Positions 36,530 through 45,613 of a DNA stretch of 64,000 bases are shown piece after piece. The translations under genes and the position numbers were made by a program. The notes beneath the pieces were generated by a model. It did no database searches. It was not told the origin of the DNA and was given only the letters and a program-made list of their open reading frames with translations. The DNA is from Pseudomonas sp. Ant30-3 (lineage in GTDB: Bacteria > Pseudomonadota > Gammaproteobacteria > Pseudomonadales > Pseudomonadaceae): positions 98,014 through 162,013 of the forward strand of contig NZ_JMCL01000025.1 of the NCBI RefSeq assembly GCF_000690905.1, read 5' to 3'. The stretch's first letter is position 1; every line of letters begins with the position of its first letter.

Positions 36530-39325
36530 TTAACTGCTCAGGAGACCGCTAAACAATTGGCTATCTGCAAGCCTGGCCTGATACAACTGGTTCATGCTAT
36601 GTGCCGCAAATACCAAGCTGTCAGCATTTTCAGAGGCCATTTTGGCCCTCAGATCTGGACTCCTGTTAAAAAAATAAACGGCGGTATCAACATCGATACC
36701 CGAATTTACGCGACCAAAATGTTCTCCGACAGCGCTAATAAAGCTTTCGTGATCCAGCGTAAAGTCATTCATATATTCGACAACCATCCCGCCTTGCATA
36801 ATGATTTCAGACACACCCTGCTCAGGAATATCAAATTGTGTTCGCGGTGGAGAAAGCCGCGACGTATTGGAACTCAAATAAAAATGATCTAACGCACCAG
36901 CCCCAATATTTGAAAACCTGTTCACTCTGTTTAAATGCAAAATTTCATGACCCAATATCATGCTCAGGGAACCGGCTTTTATATGATGAGTATTAAGAGC
37001 CACCCGACCATAAAAATCCTCCGTGGAGATGTGAGCCTGATATTTTGGGTTTCCCCTGTAAGCTAAAAACTTACCGTCCCCCCAAGCCCCCTGATACTCT
37101 TTTGCCATTTTCTGCCCTCGCGTCCAAGCGTCGAAAACCTTGCCGACAACATCCCTATAAGCAGGACCAAAGTACTGCTGCATAATTGTTTCGCTTTCCG
37201 CAAAATTGCTCTTAAGGGCTTCCTGTGCGCCAGAAAAAAAGCGCTCAGCTTCTAACAACTCTGCTTTGACAATGGCTCTCTGCTCTGTTTGGAGTTGTGT
37301 TAACCCACGAGCGACTATCACAGCCCCAACCGGAATGTTGCTCTCAAACCCATCATTCTCCCCTTCATACCAGCGCCCATCCACATCCTTTCGATTAACA
37401 GGACTATTGGAGACAAAGGTAAAAAGGTTGAGACCGTTCACAAGTCCGGCCGGGTCGGGGCTTAACCATAACTGTAGCCACGGCGCGTAATAGCGATATC
37501 CATAGTAATGAAGCCCCGTCGCATCCCGCTCCTTGCCCGAATAACGATGTGTTTTGTACTTCGCGGCCAATGCACTTTTCCCCGCCCAACAGGCCGTGCC
37601 GCCGAAGGTATAGTAATGTTCTCGCGTCAGCACGCCTGCTTCGTGATCCAGTTCCAGTGTGCTGGACCCGAGATGATCGCTAACGCTGTAACGCAGTTGA
37701 TCGGTGTGCGCGCCATCTGGCCAATGCAGAGCTCGAATGCTACAGCGTCCCGCGTCGACGCTGATGACATGTCTCTCTTCGCCGTCGGCCTGCCGATGGA
37801 CTTCCAGACCGGGCAGGTAACGCACTTCCGTACGCAGGGTTTGATTATTGGCCTGGCTGACATGCACTTTGCGCAGGCGATGACCGGGGCGGTCGTAGGT
37901 GTAGCACTCGTAATCGTCGGGCTCGTTTGCTCGCTTGACCAAGGTCACCCGGCTTAACTGATTGCGGCCGTCCCAGATCATGGTTTGTCCGCGTTGCAGC
38001 TCCCGTTGATTGCCGCAGGCATCGAAACCGGAATCTATTTGCGCCTCGCCCGGCAGAGAGCCGTCCTCCCGTTGCGCCAGGCTGCGGTTGCTGCGGGCGG
38101 AGGTGAACATGGAAAAGCCCGGAGCACCGCTGTGATGGCGGGTGATCAGGTTTCCTGCCGGGTCGTACTCGAAACGTTGGGTGTAGTTGCGCCGCTGAGT
38201 CGGGTCCAGCGGAATTGGCAGCAAGTCCGGTAGCGCAGGCCCGTGGCTGGGTTGGCTCACCTCCCAGCCGCTGGCTTCGATCAGTTGATAGAGGCTGTCA
38301 TAGCGGTAGCGATTGATCGGGTCGATGCGCTGATTGTTGAAATGGGAAACGGGTTGGGACTGGTCTTCCAACTCGACGATGTTACCGACAGGGTCGTAGC
38401 GGTAGTGCAGATCCTGCTGTGGTTTTTGATCACCGAATTGCGAGATCAGTCTGATCAACCGACCGTTATCGGCGCTGTAGTCGGCACGTGTTACCACGCC
38501 ATTGCCGGCGGTTTCGCTTTCGATCTGATCATGGGCGTTGTAGTGGATGTCGCTGATCAGCCGTTGAGGGTTTCCCGGCCCATCCAGTAACAACCCTGCC
38601 TCACGCAATTTGCCCGCCACGTCGTAGCCAAAGGTCCGCTCATTACCCATGGCATCGGTCAGACGCTGGAGTTCGCCAGAGGGATTGAACGCGTAGCAGG
38701 TCACGAATGGCTGCTTTTCCAGCAACCTGTCTCGGTCTTCTAACTGTAACGGCCAGTCGGGAATTCCGAGGTCGGTGAGAAAGCGGCAGTTTTCAATCAA
38801 GACCGAACCGGTCAGCCCGTAGTCGACGACGAATTGCGTGCTGGCCGGATTGTCATGACGGATCAGCCGTCCGCACTGATTGTGCAGGGTGAACGCTGGA
38901 TCGGAGCCACCGTAGGCCAGGCGCTCCAGCACGCGCGATGGTTCGCCGGCGACTTGCTCGGCGACCGTGATTGGACGTTGTTGATCGTCATAATCGATGT
39001 GACGCTGACTGCCCCGCGCATCCCGGAATGAACACAGCGAGCCGGCCTGATCCAGCAGGCTCAGCTGCCAACCGGCATCGACGCTGTCCGTCAACAATGG
39101 TTGTCCGCTCAAGCCGTGGACGGTGCTCAGATTCGGCTTGGGCGCTGTTCCCCACAATCGCGGGTCCCAGGTTTCAGCCATCCGCCCCTGAGCGTCGAAA
39201 ATCTGCCGGGTAATGCGAGACTCAATGACGGCGTTATCCGGACGCCGACAGTAGGCCACGCTGCGGATCGCCAGCGAACGCGGCTCCATGGCCGTCAAGG
39301 TCGGGGTGTGAGAGTGGGCGTTCAC
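36530..39325 (-). CDS. TccC-like RHS protein with a putative HExxH metallopeptidase tip
   Basis: This 931-aa protein has the same architecture as the RHS protein at 18721: ITRQIFDAQGRMAETWDPR at the N-terminus, YD repeats (YRYDPVGNIVE, FEYDPAGN) and the core signature ATGLHYYGYRYYAPWLQLWL ending at NRKDVDG near residue 650. The tip (652-931) is unrelated to the first protein's tip. It holds HEILH at 793-797 within SLSMILGHEILHLNR, a zinc-metallopeptidase motif, followed by GALDHFY, which could be the downstream Asp ligand of aspzincins. The start is GTG 39323-39325, supported by alignment with the other RHS N-terminus. Tip DNA is AT-rich. No immunity-like gene is adjacent. Confidence 0.85.
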   Translation of the reverse strand: MNAHSHTPTLTAMEPRSLAIRSVAYCRRPDNAVIESRITRQIFDAQGRMAETWDPRLWGTAPKPNLSTVHGLSGQPLLTDSVDAGWQLSLLDQAGSLCSFRDARGSQRHIDYDDQQRPITVAEQVAGEPSRVLERLAYGGSDPAFTLHNQCGRLIRHDNPASTQFVVDYGLTGSVLIENCRFLTDLGIPDWPLQLEDRDRLLEKQPFVTCYAFNPSGELQRLTDAMGNERTFGYDVAGKLREAGLLLDGPGNPQRLISDIHYNAHDQIESETAGNGVVTRADYSADNGRLIRLISQFGDQKPQQDLHYRYDPVGNIVELEDQSQPVSHFNNQRIDPINRYRYDSLYQLIEASGWEVSQPSHGPALPDLLPIPLDPTQRRNYTQRFEYDPAGNLITRHHSGAPGFSMFTSARSNRSLAQREDGSLPGEAQIDSGFDACGNQRELQRGQTMIWDGRNQLSRVTLVKRANEPDDYECYTYDRPGHRLRKVHVSQANNQTLRTEVRYLPGLEVHRQADGEERHVISVDAGRCSIRALHWPDGAHTDQLRYSVSDHLGSSTLELDHEAGVLTREHYYTFGGTACWAGKSALAAKYKTHRYSGKERDATGLHYYGYRYYAPWLQLWLSPDPAGLVNGLNLFTFVSNSPVNRKDVDGRWYEGENDGFESNIPVGAVIVARGLTQLQTEQRAIVKAELLEAERFFSGAQEALKSNFAESETIMQQYFGPAYRDVVGKVFDAWTRGQKMAKEYQGAWGDGKFLAYRGNPKYQAHISTEDFYGRVALNTHHIKAGSLSMILGHEILHLNRVNRFSNIGAGALDHFYLSSNTSRLSPPRTQFDIPEQGVSEIIMQGGMVVEYMNDFTLDHESFISAVGEHFGRVNSGIDVDTAVYFFNRSPDLRAKMASENADSLVFAAHSMNQLYQARLADSQLFSGLLSS

Positions 39326-39379
39326 GGTATCGACGGTCCTTCAAGGGTCAAGCAAGACTGAGCCGTTTCGAGCAGGACC

Positions 39380-39399
39380 GATACTGTAAGAAGTAACAG
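39380..39399 (-). promoter_or_regulatory. 20-bp element shared with the other RHS gene
   Basis: On the reverse strand this reads CTGTTACTTCTTACAGTATC, identical to 18635-18654 and in the same orientation relative to its RHS gene, 54 bp before the GTG start. Flanks are unrelated between the two copies, so it is not simply part of a recent duplication. Confidence 0.6.
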
Positions 39400-39416
39400 G
39401 TCGGTGGCTGTCAGAT

Positions 39417-39513
39417 CGCCTTCGCGAGCAGGCTCGCTCCTACAGGGGACCGTCGCGCACACAAATCTGGTGTGCGCTGGAGATCAACTGTGGGAGCGAG
39501 CCTGCTCGCGATT
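39417..39513. repeat. REPIN upstream of the methyltransferase gene
   Basis: TCGCCTTCGCGAGCAGGCTC with GCTCCTAC and the inverted mate GTGGGAGCGAGCCTGCTCGC form a pair with a GTGCGC-containing middle, between the RHS gene and the methyltransferase gene. Confidence 0.9.
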
Positions 39514-39582
39514 GGCTGCGCAGCAGCGTCGGTCTTGAGAGCGTATATTCTGCAAATCCCAATTGCCTGCGCAGCCGCCCCG

Positions 39583-40209
39583 ATGAAACAGACCCCCGAC
39601 GACCTCCAGCAGATCACCGCCACCACCCTCGGCCATTACAACTCGGTGGCCGAGGGGTTTCGCCAAGGGACGCGCGATCACGACGTCAGTCAGAACATTG
39701 ATGCGCTGTTGCGGCATATCCACGGTGCGGCACCGTTCGACATTCTCGACTTTGGCTGTGGCCCTGGTCGTGATTTGCAAACGTTCACGCGCATGGGGCA
39801 TCACGCTGTCGGGCTGGATGGCTCGGAGAAGTTTGCGCAGATGGCGCGCGATGACAGCGGTTGCGAGGTGTGGCAGCAAGACTTTCTGAAGCTGGATTTA
39901 CCTGCCGAACGCTTCGACGGGATTTTTGCCAATGCGGTGCTGTTTCACATCCCGCGTCAGGAGCTGCCGCGGGTGTTGAAGCAATTGCTCGAAAGCCTCA
40001 AACCCGATGGCGTGTTGTTCAGCTCCAATCCACGCGGCGACAATCAGGAGGGCTGGAATGGTCCGCGCTACGGCTCGTATCACGACCTGCAGGCATGGCA
40101 GGCATTGATGACTGAAGCAGGGTTCGTCGAGTTGGAGCACTATTACCGGCCAGCGGGGCTGCCACTCGCGCAGCAGCCGTGGTTGGCCAGTGTCTGGCGC
40201 AGGCTGTAA
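39583..40209 (+). CDS. Class I SAM-dependent methyltransferase
   Basis: The 208-aa cytoplasmic methyltransferase has motif I DILDFGCGPGRDLQTF (about 53-68), the acidic loop VGLDGSEKF, a post-motif DGIFANAVLFHIP and LKPDGVLFSSNPRGDN. It resembles UbiE/Tam-like small-molecule methylases, and the substrate is unknown. The ATG at 39583 has no strong ribosome binding site. The gene converges on the glycosidase-like gene, with 10 bp between stops. Confidence 0.85.
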   Translation: MKQTPDDLQQITATTLGHYNSVAEGFRQGTRDHDVSQNIDALLRHIHGAAPFDILDFGCGPGRDLQTFTRMGHHAVGLDGSEKFAQMARDDSGCEVWQQDFLKLDLPAERFDGIFANAVLFHIPRQELPRVLKQLLESLKPDGVLFSSNPRGDNQEGWNGPRYGSYHDLQAWQALMTEAGFVELEHYYRPAGLPLAQQPWLASVWRRL

Positions 40210-40219
40210 CGCCTGCGGC

Positions 40220-42457
40220 TCAGTGCGGGCTGGCAACCTGATAACTCACCGCGCCGCCCTCGGGCGTGAACGCCGTGATGCTGTGCGCAGCCAACCGCTG
40301 ACCCTGCACTTTTCGCTCGCACGCATCAAAATTGGCCACTAACCGCGTGGCATCGGCAAACGTTGTTTGCTGCACCTTGCGATCCTTTGTCAGCCAACTG
40401 AAATCAGTCAACGCCTGAGTCGCCAGACGTTCATGCAGCGGCCGAAAAAACGCGTCCTGACGCTGGATCAAAGGCAACCGCTGCTCCAGCGTTGCGGCAC
40501 TCAGGTGATAAAGCGGCGCGACGTTATAGAGCAGTTGAGTCAACTCGTTTTCAACATGGACATTATTCAGTTTCAAACTATCGAAGGTCCAGTGATGGCT
40601 GGTGATGACCGAGCCATGGAACACGGCCTGGTAAAGCGGTAAACGCATGACCGGATCAAAATAAAGACCGCGATAAGGTTCTTTGGCCGGCACCGATTTG
40701 AAAAAAATATCTGGCTGTTCGGGGGGAAACCAGCTGCCCAAAAAATAAGGCGAGCGCGGGTTTTTGCTCATGGCCTCATCGCCCCAGCCGAACACCGGCG
40801 TCTGCATGCCGTGGGCAAACAGAATGCCCTGCGCGGTAACTGCATTGCCGTCTTCGGAGCCCATGGCCAGGTTGAGCGTTTCATTGATCCAGCGGCCGGC
40901 AGCGATATTCTCGGCGGCGTTCTGCGCCTGGGTCATGCTCGCGCCGGGCCGGTAACTGTCAAACAGCATGCCCGCCGCTGTCACGTCCAGAAACCAGCTG
41001 TTGAAGCCGGCCACGGCCTGGATAGCTTTGATCCGTGATTCAAGCAAAGGCCTGATGCATCTGGGGTCGGTGTAGTAGCCGCTGTTGAGAAATCCGCTGC
41101 GCATTTCTCCGCCCTTGAGGACGATGCCGCAGTTGCGATAAGCGTTGCTGCCGAGATGGGCTGTGGTCCAGTCCGGGTTGTCAGTCGGGCTCAAGACCGT
41201 TTCGTATGAATCATAAGGCGCTACCAGATAGCCCGCGGCCACACCCGCCCGAACGGCTTCGGGATGCCACAGCCCCGCTTCCCACGCGTCACCCACTCCC
41301 AGCCAAAGTCGCGGCAGCCTGGCCTGCTGCAATCGCTCGATCATGTTCACTGAAACAGCGTCGCCCCACCGCGCTGGATCCGCCGTCAAGGCAGCGGCGA
41401 AGACCTGCGCAAATTCGGCTCGCAGCTCACCATAACGCTTGGCCAACACGTGCATATCGGGCTCGCTGACCGTTTGCCAGCTCTGTCGCGCAGTGCGATT
41501 GAGCGCTGCATTGAGATCGCGCAACAAGCTGCGTTGCTGATACGGATTGAGCGCACGCCCCGCGCCCTTCAACACCTTTTGACTCTCTTCTCCCAGATAG
41601 CCGCGCAACTGCTTCGCTGTAGGCGATTGACCGTTGAGCAACGTAATCAACGCTGGCCAGTCCCGCACATCCGCAGGCCCCAGCAAGCCTCCACCCCACA
41701 GGTAGATATGCGCAGCACCGAGCAATTTTTTGCCTTCCGGGGTCATCACCAGCTTGGCGCTCAGGGTTTCATATCGTCCTGTGTCGAGCAGCCATTGCCG
41801 ATACCGTTTGGCACCGCTCAAGAGATCGGCGGCGCCCAGCGTCAGGCGAAAAGTCATCGCTGCAGTCGGGTCCAATGCGGTGAATTCGTGGCTCGCTGCC
41901 AAAGCGATTCCGCGACCGTCAGCACTGAACGTCAGCCGATTGTTATAGGGGTTGGTCATCAGCCAGTTCAGTGTGAAATTGCCGTGATCGACGCCCCACA
42001 GCGGCAAACTCAAATCCTGCGTGGTGTTGAACTCGCCCTGCTTGAGGAGGAACGTTTGCCATTGCTCATGACCGGAAGGCACATAATGCCCCTCGGCCAG
42101 CGGCCAGATCAGGCCTTTGCCCATGGCGCTGCCGGGCTGTCTGAGAAAGCTCAGCTCGCCGGGTTCACGGGCGGCAATGGACAGGATCAGATCATGTTGC
42201 TCGAGGACTGCGCTGAGCACCCAAGCGCCGTCGTCCCATTGCCAGTCAATGCGGTTTTCGCTCAGCTTGAGCTGGTCAACCTTGCGCGCGGGGGCACCAG
42301 TGGATGCCTGCACGGGAGTGCCAAGCGCAGGCGTCACACGAACGGCCAAGGTTGCCGCGTCGACCTCCACACGCCAAAGCGCATTCTCAAGCACGGTATC
42401 GGCCAGCGCCCATGGACACGTCAGCACGCCAGTGATCAACAAAACAAAACGCCACAT
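40220..42457 (-). CDS. Secreted glycoside-hydrolase-like protein (GH101-like)
   Basis: This 745-aa protein has a signal peptide (MWRFVLLITGVLTCPWALA-D). An N-terminal beta-rich region (20-230) is followed by a probable TIM-barrel containing PRLWLGVGDAWEAGLWHPEA, VAPYDSYETVLSPTDNPDW and SWFLDVTAAGMLFDSYRPG. FLDVTA is a candidate nucleophile strand. SEDGNAVTAQGILFAHG and SVITSHHWTFDS come later. The pattern recalls GH101 endo-alpha-N-acetylgalactosaminidases and DUF5696-type glycosidases, but I cannot assign a substrate. RBS AGAGGG precedes the ATG at 42455-42457. It lies next to the TriABC-like operon but is probably a separate unit (93-bp gap). Confidence 0.6.
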   Translation of the reverse strand: MWRFVLLITGVLTCPWALADTVLENALWRVEVDAATLAVRVTPALGTPVQASTGAPARKVDQLKLSENRIDWQWDDGAWVLSAVLEQHDLILSIAAREPGELSFLRQPGSAMGKGLIWPLAEGHYVPSGHEQWQTFLLKQGEFNTTQDLSLPLWGVDHGNFTLNWLMTNPYNNRLTFSADGRGIALAASHEFTALDPTAAMTFRLTLGAADLLSGAKRYRQWLLDTGRYETLSAKLVMTPEGKKLLGAAHIYLWGGGLLGPADVRDWPALITLLNGQSPTAKQLRGYLGEESQKVLKGAGRALNPYQQRSLLRDLNAALNRTARQSWQTVSEPDMHVLAKRYGELRAEFAQVFAAALTADPARWGDAVSVNMIERLQQARLPRLWLGVGDAWEAGLWHPEAVRAGVAAGYLVAPYDSYETVLSPTDNPDWTTAHLGSNAYRNCGIVLKGGEMRSGFLNSGYYTDPRCIRPLLESRIKAIQAVAGFNSWFLDVTAAGMLFDSYRPGASMTQAQNAAENIAAGRWINETLNLAMGSEDGNAVTAQGILFAHGMQTPVFGWGDEAMSKNPRSPYFLGSWFPPEQPDIFFKSVPAKEPYRGLYFDPVMRLPLYQAVFHGSVITSHHWTFDSLKLNNVHVENELTQLLYNVAPLYHLSAATLEQRLPLIQRQDAFFRPLHERLATQALTDFSWLTKDRKVQQTTFADATRLVANFDACERKVQGQRLAAHSITAFTPEGGAVSYQVASPH

Positions 42458-42550
42458 GACGCGTCCCTCTTCCGGATAGAAAAGGGACGCTAACGCATCA
42501 CGCCTGGCTTGTAAGTCAGACCGTTCCGAAAGTGACGGCCGGACGCAACA

Positions 42551-45500
42551 TCAAGCCGGAGTCGAGGCCTCTTTCTTCGGCTCGCGAATCTTGTACCAGG
42601 CCACGTACAGCGCCGGCAAAAACAGCAGCGTCAGCAACGTCGCGATAATGATCCCGCCAATCATCGCGTAGGCCATCGGCCCCCAGAACACTTCCCGGGC
42701 GATCGGAATCATCCCCAGGCTCGCGGCGGCCGCAGTCAGCAAGATCGGTCGACGGCGATGTTCGGTGGCTTGCAACACGGCGTCCCATGGCGCGTAGCCG
42801 TCTTTCTCGTAGGCATCGATTTGCGTCACCAGAATCACCGAGTTGCGGATGATGATGCCGATCAGTGCGAGAATCCCCAGGATGGCCACGAAGCCCATCG
42901 GCGTGCCCGTCGGGATCAGCGCCAACACCACGCCGATCAAGCCAAGCGGCGCGACACTGGCCACCAGGAACATCTTCTGCACGCTGTGCAACTGGATCAT
43001 CAGGAAGGTCGCCATCAGAAACAGCATCAACGGCACGACCTTGGCGATCGGCCCTTGGGCCTTGCCGCTTTCCTCGACCGTCCCGCCGGTAGCGACCTTG
43101 TAACCGACTGGCAAACCTTCGGCGAACTTGTCGATGGCAGGCTTCAGTTGCTTGACCAGATCGGTCGGCTGAATCTCGTCGCGCACTGCCGCCTTGATGG
43201 TAATGGTCGGCTTGCGGTCGCGGCGCCACACCAGCGGCTGCTCGAGTTCATAGCGCACCGTGGCGAAGGCGAGCAGCGGAATCGACGTGCCGCCCGGCGT
43301 GACGATCTGCAGGTTCTGCAAGGTTTCCGGCGTGCCGCGCTCTGCGTCGACCGCCCGCCCGACCACGTTGATCAAGTAGATATCGTCGTTGACCTGAGTC
43401 ACCGGCGCCCCCACCACGATGCTGTTCATCAGGTTGGCCACGTCTTCCGAAGACAACCCCAATTGCCGCGCCCGGTCTTGTGCAATGTCGATGCGCAGGA
43501 CTTTACCGGGCTCGTTCCAGTCGTAGATGATCTCGCCGATGTGCGAGTTCTTGTCCAGTTCAGTGGCCAGCTCGATCGCGTGTTTGCGCACCTGATCGAT
43601 GTCTTTGCCGCTGACCCGATACTGAATCGGCCGCCCCACTGGCGGGCCCATTTCCAACGCTTGCACGTAGCTGCCGATGCCGACGAACTCTTTGCGCAAA
43701 CGTTCGTTCAGGCGCGCGCTCAGGGCCGCTCGCGATTCCAGGCCTTTGCTGACGATGACCAGTTGCGCGTAGTACGGGTTCTGCAATTGCTGGTCGAGCG
43801 GCAGGTAGAAACGGATTGCCCCTTCGCCGATGTAGGTGCTCCAGCGCACGATGTCCGGGTCACCCTTGAGCGATTCTTCCAGCTTGTCGACAGCCTTGCG
43901 GGTTTCGGCGATCGAGGCGTTTTGCGGCAGGTTTAGATCGACCAGAATTTCCGGGCGGTCCGAGGACGGGAAGAACTGGTTCTGCACGAATTGCATGGAG
44001 AACACCGAGGCGGCGAACAGCGCGATGGTGATGCCGATCGCCCACCAGCGATTACGCATCGCCCAGAGCATGCCGCCGTTGAAGGCGCGGCCGATGCGTC
44101 CCGGCTCGGCGTTATGCGGTTTCACCTTGGCGCTGAGGATGTGCACGCCGATCACGGGCGCGAACAGCACCGCGACAACCCACGACACCAGCATCGCCAC
44201 GGCAATCACCGCGAACAGCGTGAAGGTGTACTCGCCCGCCGAGCTGGCGTTGAGACCAATCGGCACGAAACCGGCCACCGTCACCAGCGTGCCGGTGAGC
44301 ATCGGGAACGCGGTCGAGGTGTAGGCAAACGTCGCTGCCTGTTCTTTGGTCTCGCCCATTTCCAGGCGTGTGACCATCATCTCGACCGTGATCATCGCGT
44401 CGTCCACCAACAGGCCGAGGGCGATGATCAGCGCGCCGAGGGAAATCCGCTGCATGGTGATGCCGCTGTATTCCATGAACACAAACACCATCGCCAGCAC
44501 CAGCGGGATCGAACACGCCACCACCAGCCCGGCTCGCACGCCGAGGCTGATAAAGCTGACGATCAGCACAATCACCACCGCTTCGAACAATGCGCTGGTG
44601 AAACCGCCAACGGCTTCTTCTACCACTTCTGCCTGGTCCGACACCTTGTGCACACCGACGCCCACCGGCAAGTCGGCGGTCAGTTCATCCATGCGCAGGT
44701 GCAGCGCCTTGCCGAATTCCTGAATGTTGCCGCCCTTCTTCATCGCAATCGCCAGGCCTATGCCGGGCTGGCCATTGAAGCGGAATTCCGGGGTCGACGG
44801 GTCGACGTAACCGCGACTGATTTCGGCGACATCCGCGAGGCGATAGAAGCGGTCGTTGAGCCGCAGGTTGACGTTGGCCAGGTCTTTCTCGGATTTGAAT
44901 TGCCCCGTGGTGCGCACGGAAATCCGCTCCGGACCGGCCTCGATCACGCCCGCCGGGGTCACGGCGTTTTGCGATTGCAGGCTCTGCACCACCTGGCCTT
45001 GATCGATACCCAGTGCGGCCAGTTTGCGCGTGGAGAAATTCAGGTAGAGGACTTCATCCTGCTCGCCAACCATTTCGACCTTGCCGAGCCCCGGCACTTC
45101 GCGGATCTCGGCGCGCACCTGCTCGACGTAGTCGCGCAACTGACGCATCGACAAACCATCGGCGGTGAAGGCGTAGACCGAGCCGAACACATCACCAAAT
45201 TCGTCGTTGAATCCCGGCCCTTGCAGGCCTTGTGGGAAGTCCCCGCGAATGTCGTTGATCTTCTTGCGCACCTGATACCAGATGTCCGGGATGTCCTCGG
45301 CGCTGGTGGTGTCGCGCAGGTACACGAACACCGTCGATTCGCCGGGGCGGGTGTAGCTTTTGACGTAATCGAGGGAGTCGAGCTCCTCGAGCTTTTTCTC
45401 GATGCGGTCAGTCACCTGCTTGAGGGTTTCTTCCTGCGTCGCACCGGGCCAGCGGGTCTGGATCACCATGGTTTTGATGGTGAACGACGGGTCTTCCTCG

Positions 45501-45613
45501 CGACCAAGGTTCATGTACGAGAACACGCCCATCAGCAGCGCAACGAACATCAGATACCAGACAAACGACTGATGCTTGAGAGCCCATTCAGATAAATTGA
45601 AACTCCCTTTCAT
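42551..45613 (-). CDS. triC: RND efflux pump, TriC-like inner-membrane transporter
   Basis: The 1020-aa RND pump has TM1 (FVWYLMFVALLMGVFSYMNL), two large periplasmic loops and the proton-relay pair of TM4 in LGLLVDDAMITVEMMV. A second TM block (VPLMLFLMATFLMIQLHSVQ) follows. Length and gene order match P. aeruginosa TriC, an RND pump for triclosan that needs two adaptor proteins. Its ATG overlaps the stop of the second adaptor gene by 4 bases. The outer-membrane partner (OpmH/TolC-like) is not in this window. Drug range is not predictable from sequence. Confidence 0.85.
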   Translation of the reverse strand: MKGSFNLSEWALKHQSFVWYLMFVALLMGVFSYMNLGREEDPSFTIKTMVIQTRWPGATQEETLKQVTDRIEKKLEELDSLDYVKSYTRPGESTVFVYLRDTTSAEDIPDIWYQVRKKINDIRGDFPQGLQGPGFNDEFGDVFGSVYAFTADGLSMRQLRDYVEQVRAEIREVPGLGKVEMVGEQDEVLYLNFSTRKLAALGIDQGQVVQSLQSQNAVTPAGVIEAGPERISVRTTGQFKSEKDLANVNLRLNDRFYRLADVAEISRGYVDPSTPEFRFNGQPGIGLAIAMKKGGNIQEFGKALHLRMDELTADLPVGVGVHKVSDQAEVVEEAVGGFTSALFEAVVIVLIVSFISLGVRAGLVVACSIPLVLAMVFVFMEYSGITMQRISLGALIIALGLLVDDAMITVEMMVTRLEMGETKEQAATFAYTSTAFPMLTGTLVTVAGFVPIGLNASSAGEYTFTLFAVIAVAMLVSWVVAVLFAPVIGVHILSAKVKPHNAEPGRIGRAFNGGMLWAMRNRWWAIGITIALFAASVFSMQFVQNQFFPSSDRPEILVDLNLPQNASIAETRKAVDKLEESLKGDPDIVRWSTYIGEGAIRFYLPLDQQLQNPYYAQLVIVSKGLESRAALSARLNERLRKEFVGIGSYVQALEMGPPVGRPIQYRVSGKDIDQVRKHAIELATELDKNSHIGEIIYDWNEPGKVLRIDIAQDRARQLGLSSEDVANLMNSIVVGAPVTQVNDDIYLINVVGRAVDAERGTPETLQNLQIVTPGGTSIPLLAFATVRYELEQPLVWRRDRKPTITIKAAVRDEIQPTDLVKQLKPAIDKFAEGLPVGYKVATGGTVEESGKAQGPIAKVVPLMLFLMATFLMIQLHSVQKMFLVASVAPLGLIGVVLALIPTGTPMGFVAILGILALIGIIIRNSVILVTQIDAYEKDGYAPWDAVLQATEHRRRPILLTAAAASLGMIPIAREVFWGPMAYAMIGGIIIATLLTLLFLPALYVAWYKIREPKKEASTPA

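Noticed and set aside
43991..45595. Forward open frame (534 codons) opposite the RND pump gene
   Set aside because: Antisense to conserved RND motifs; no recognised domain.
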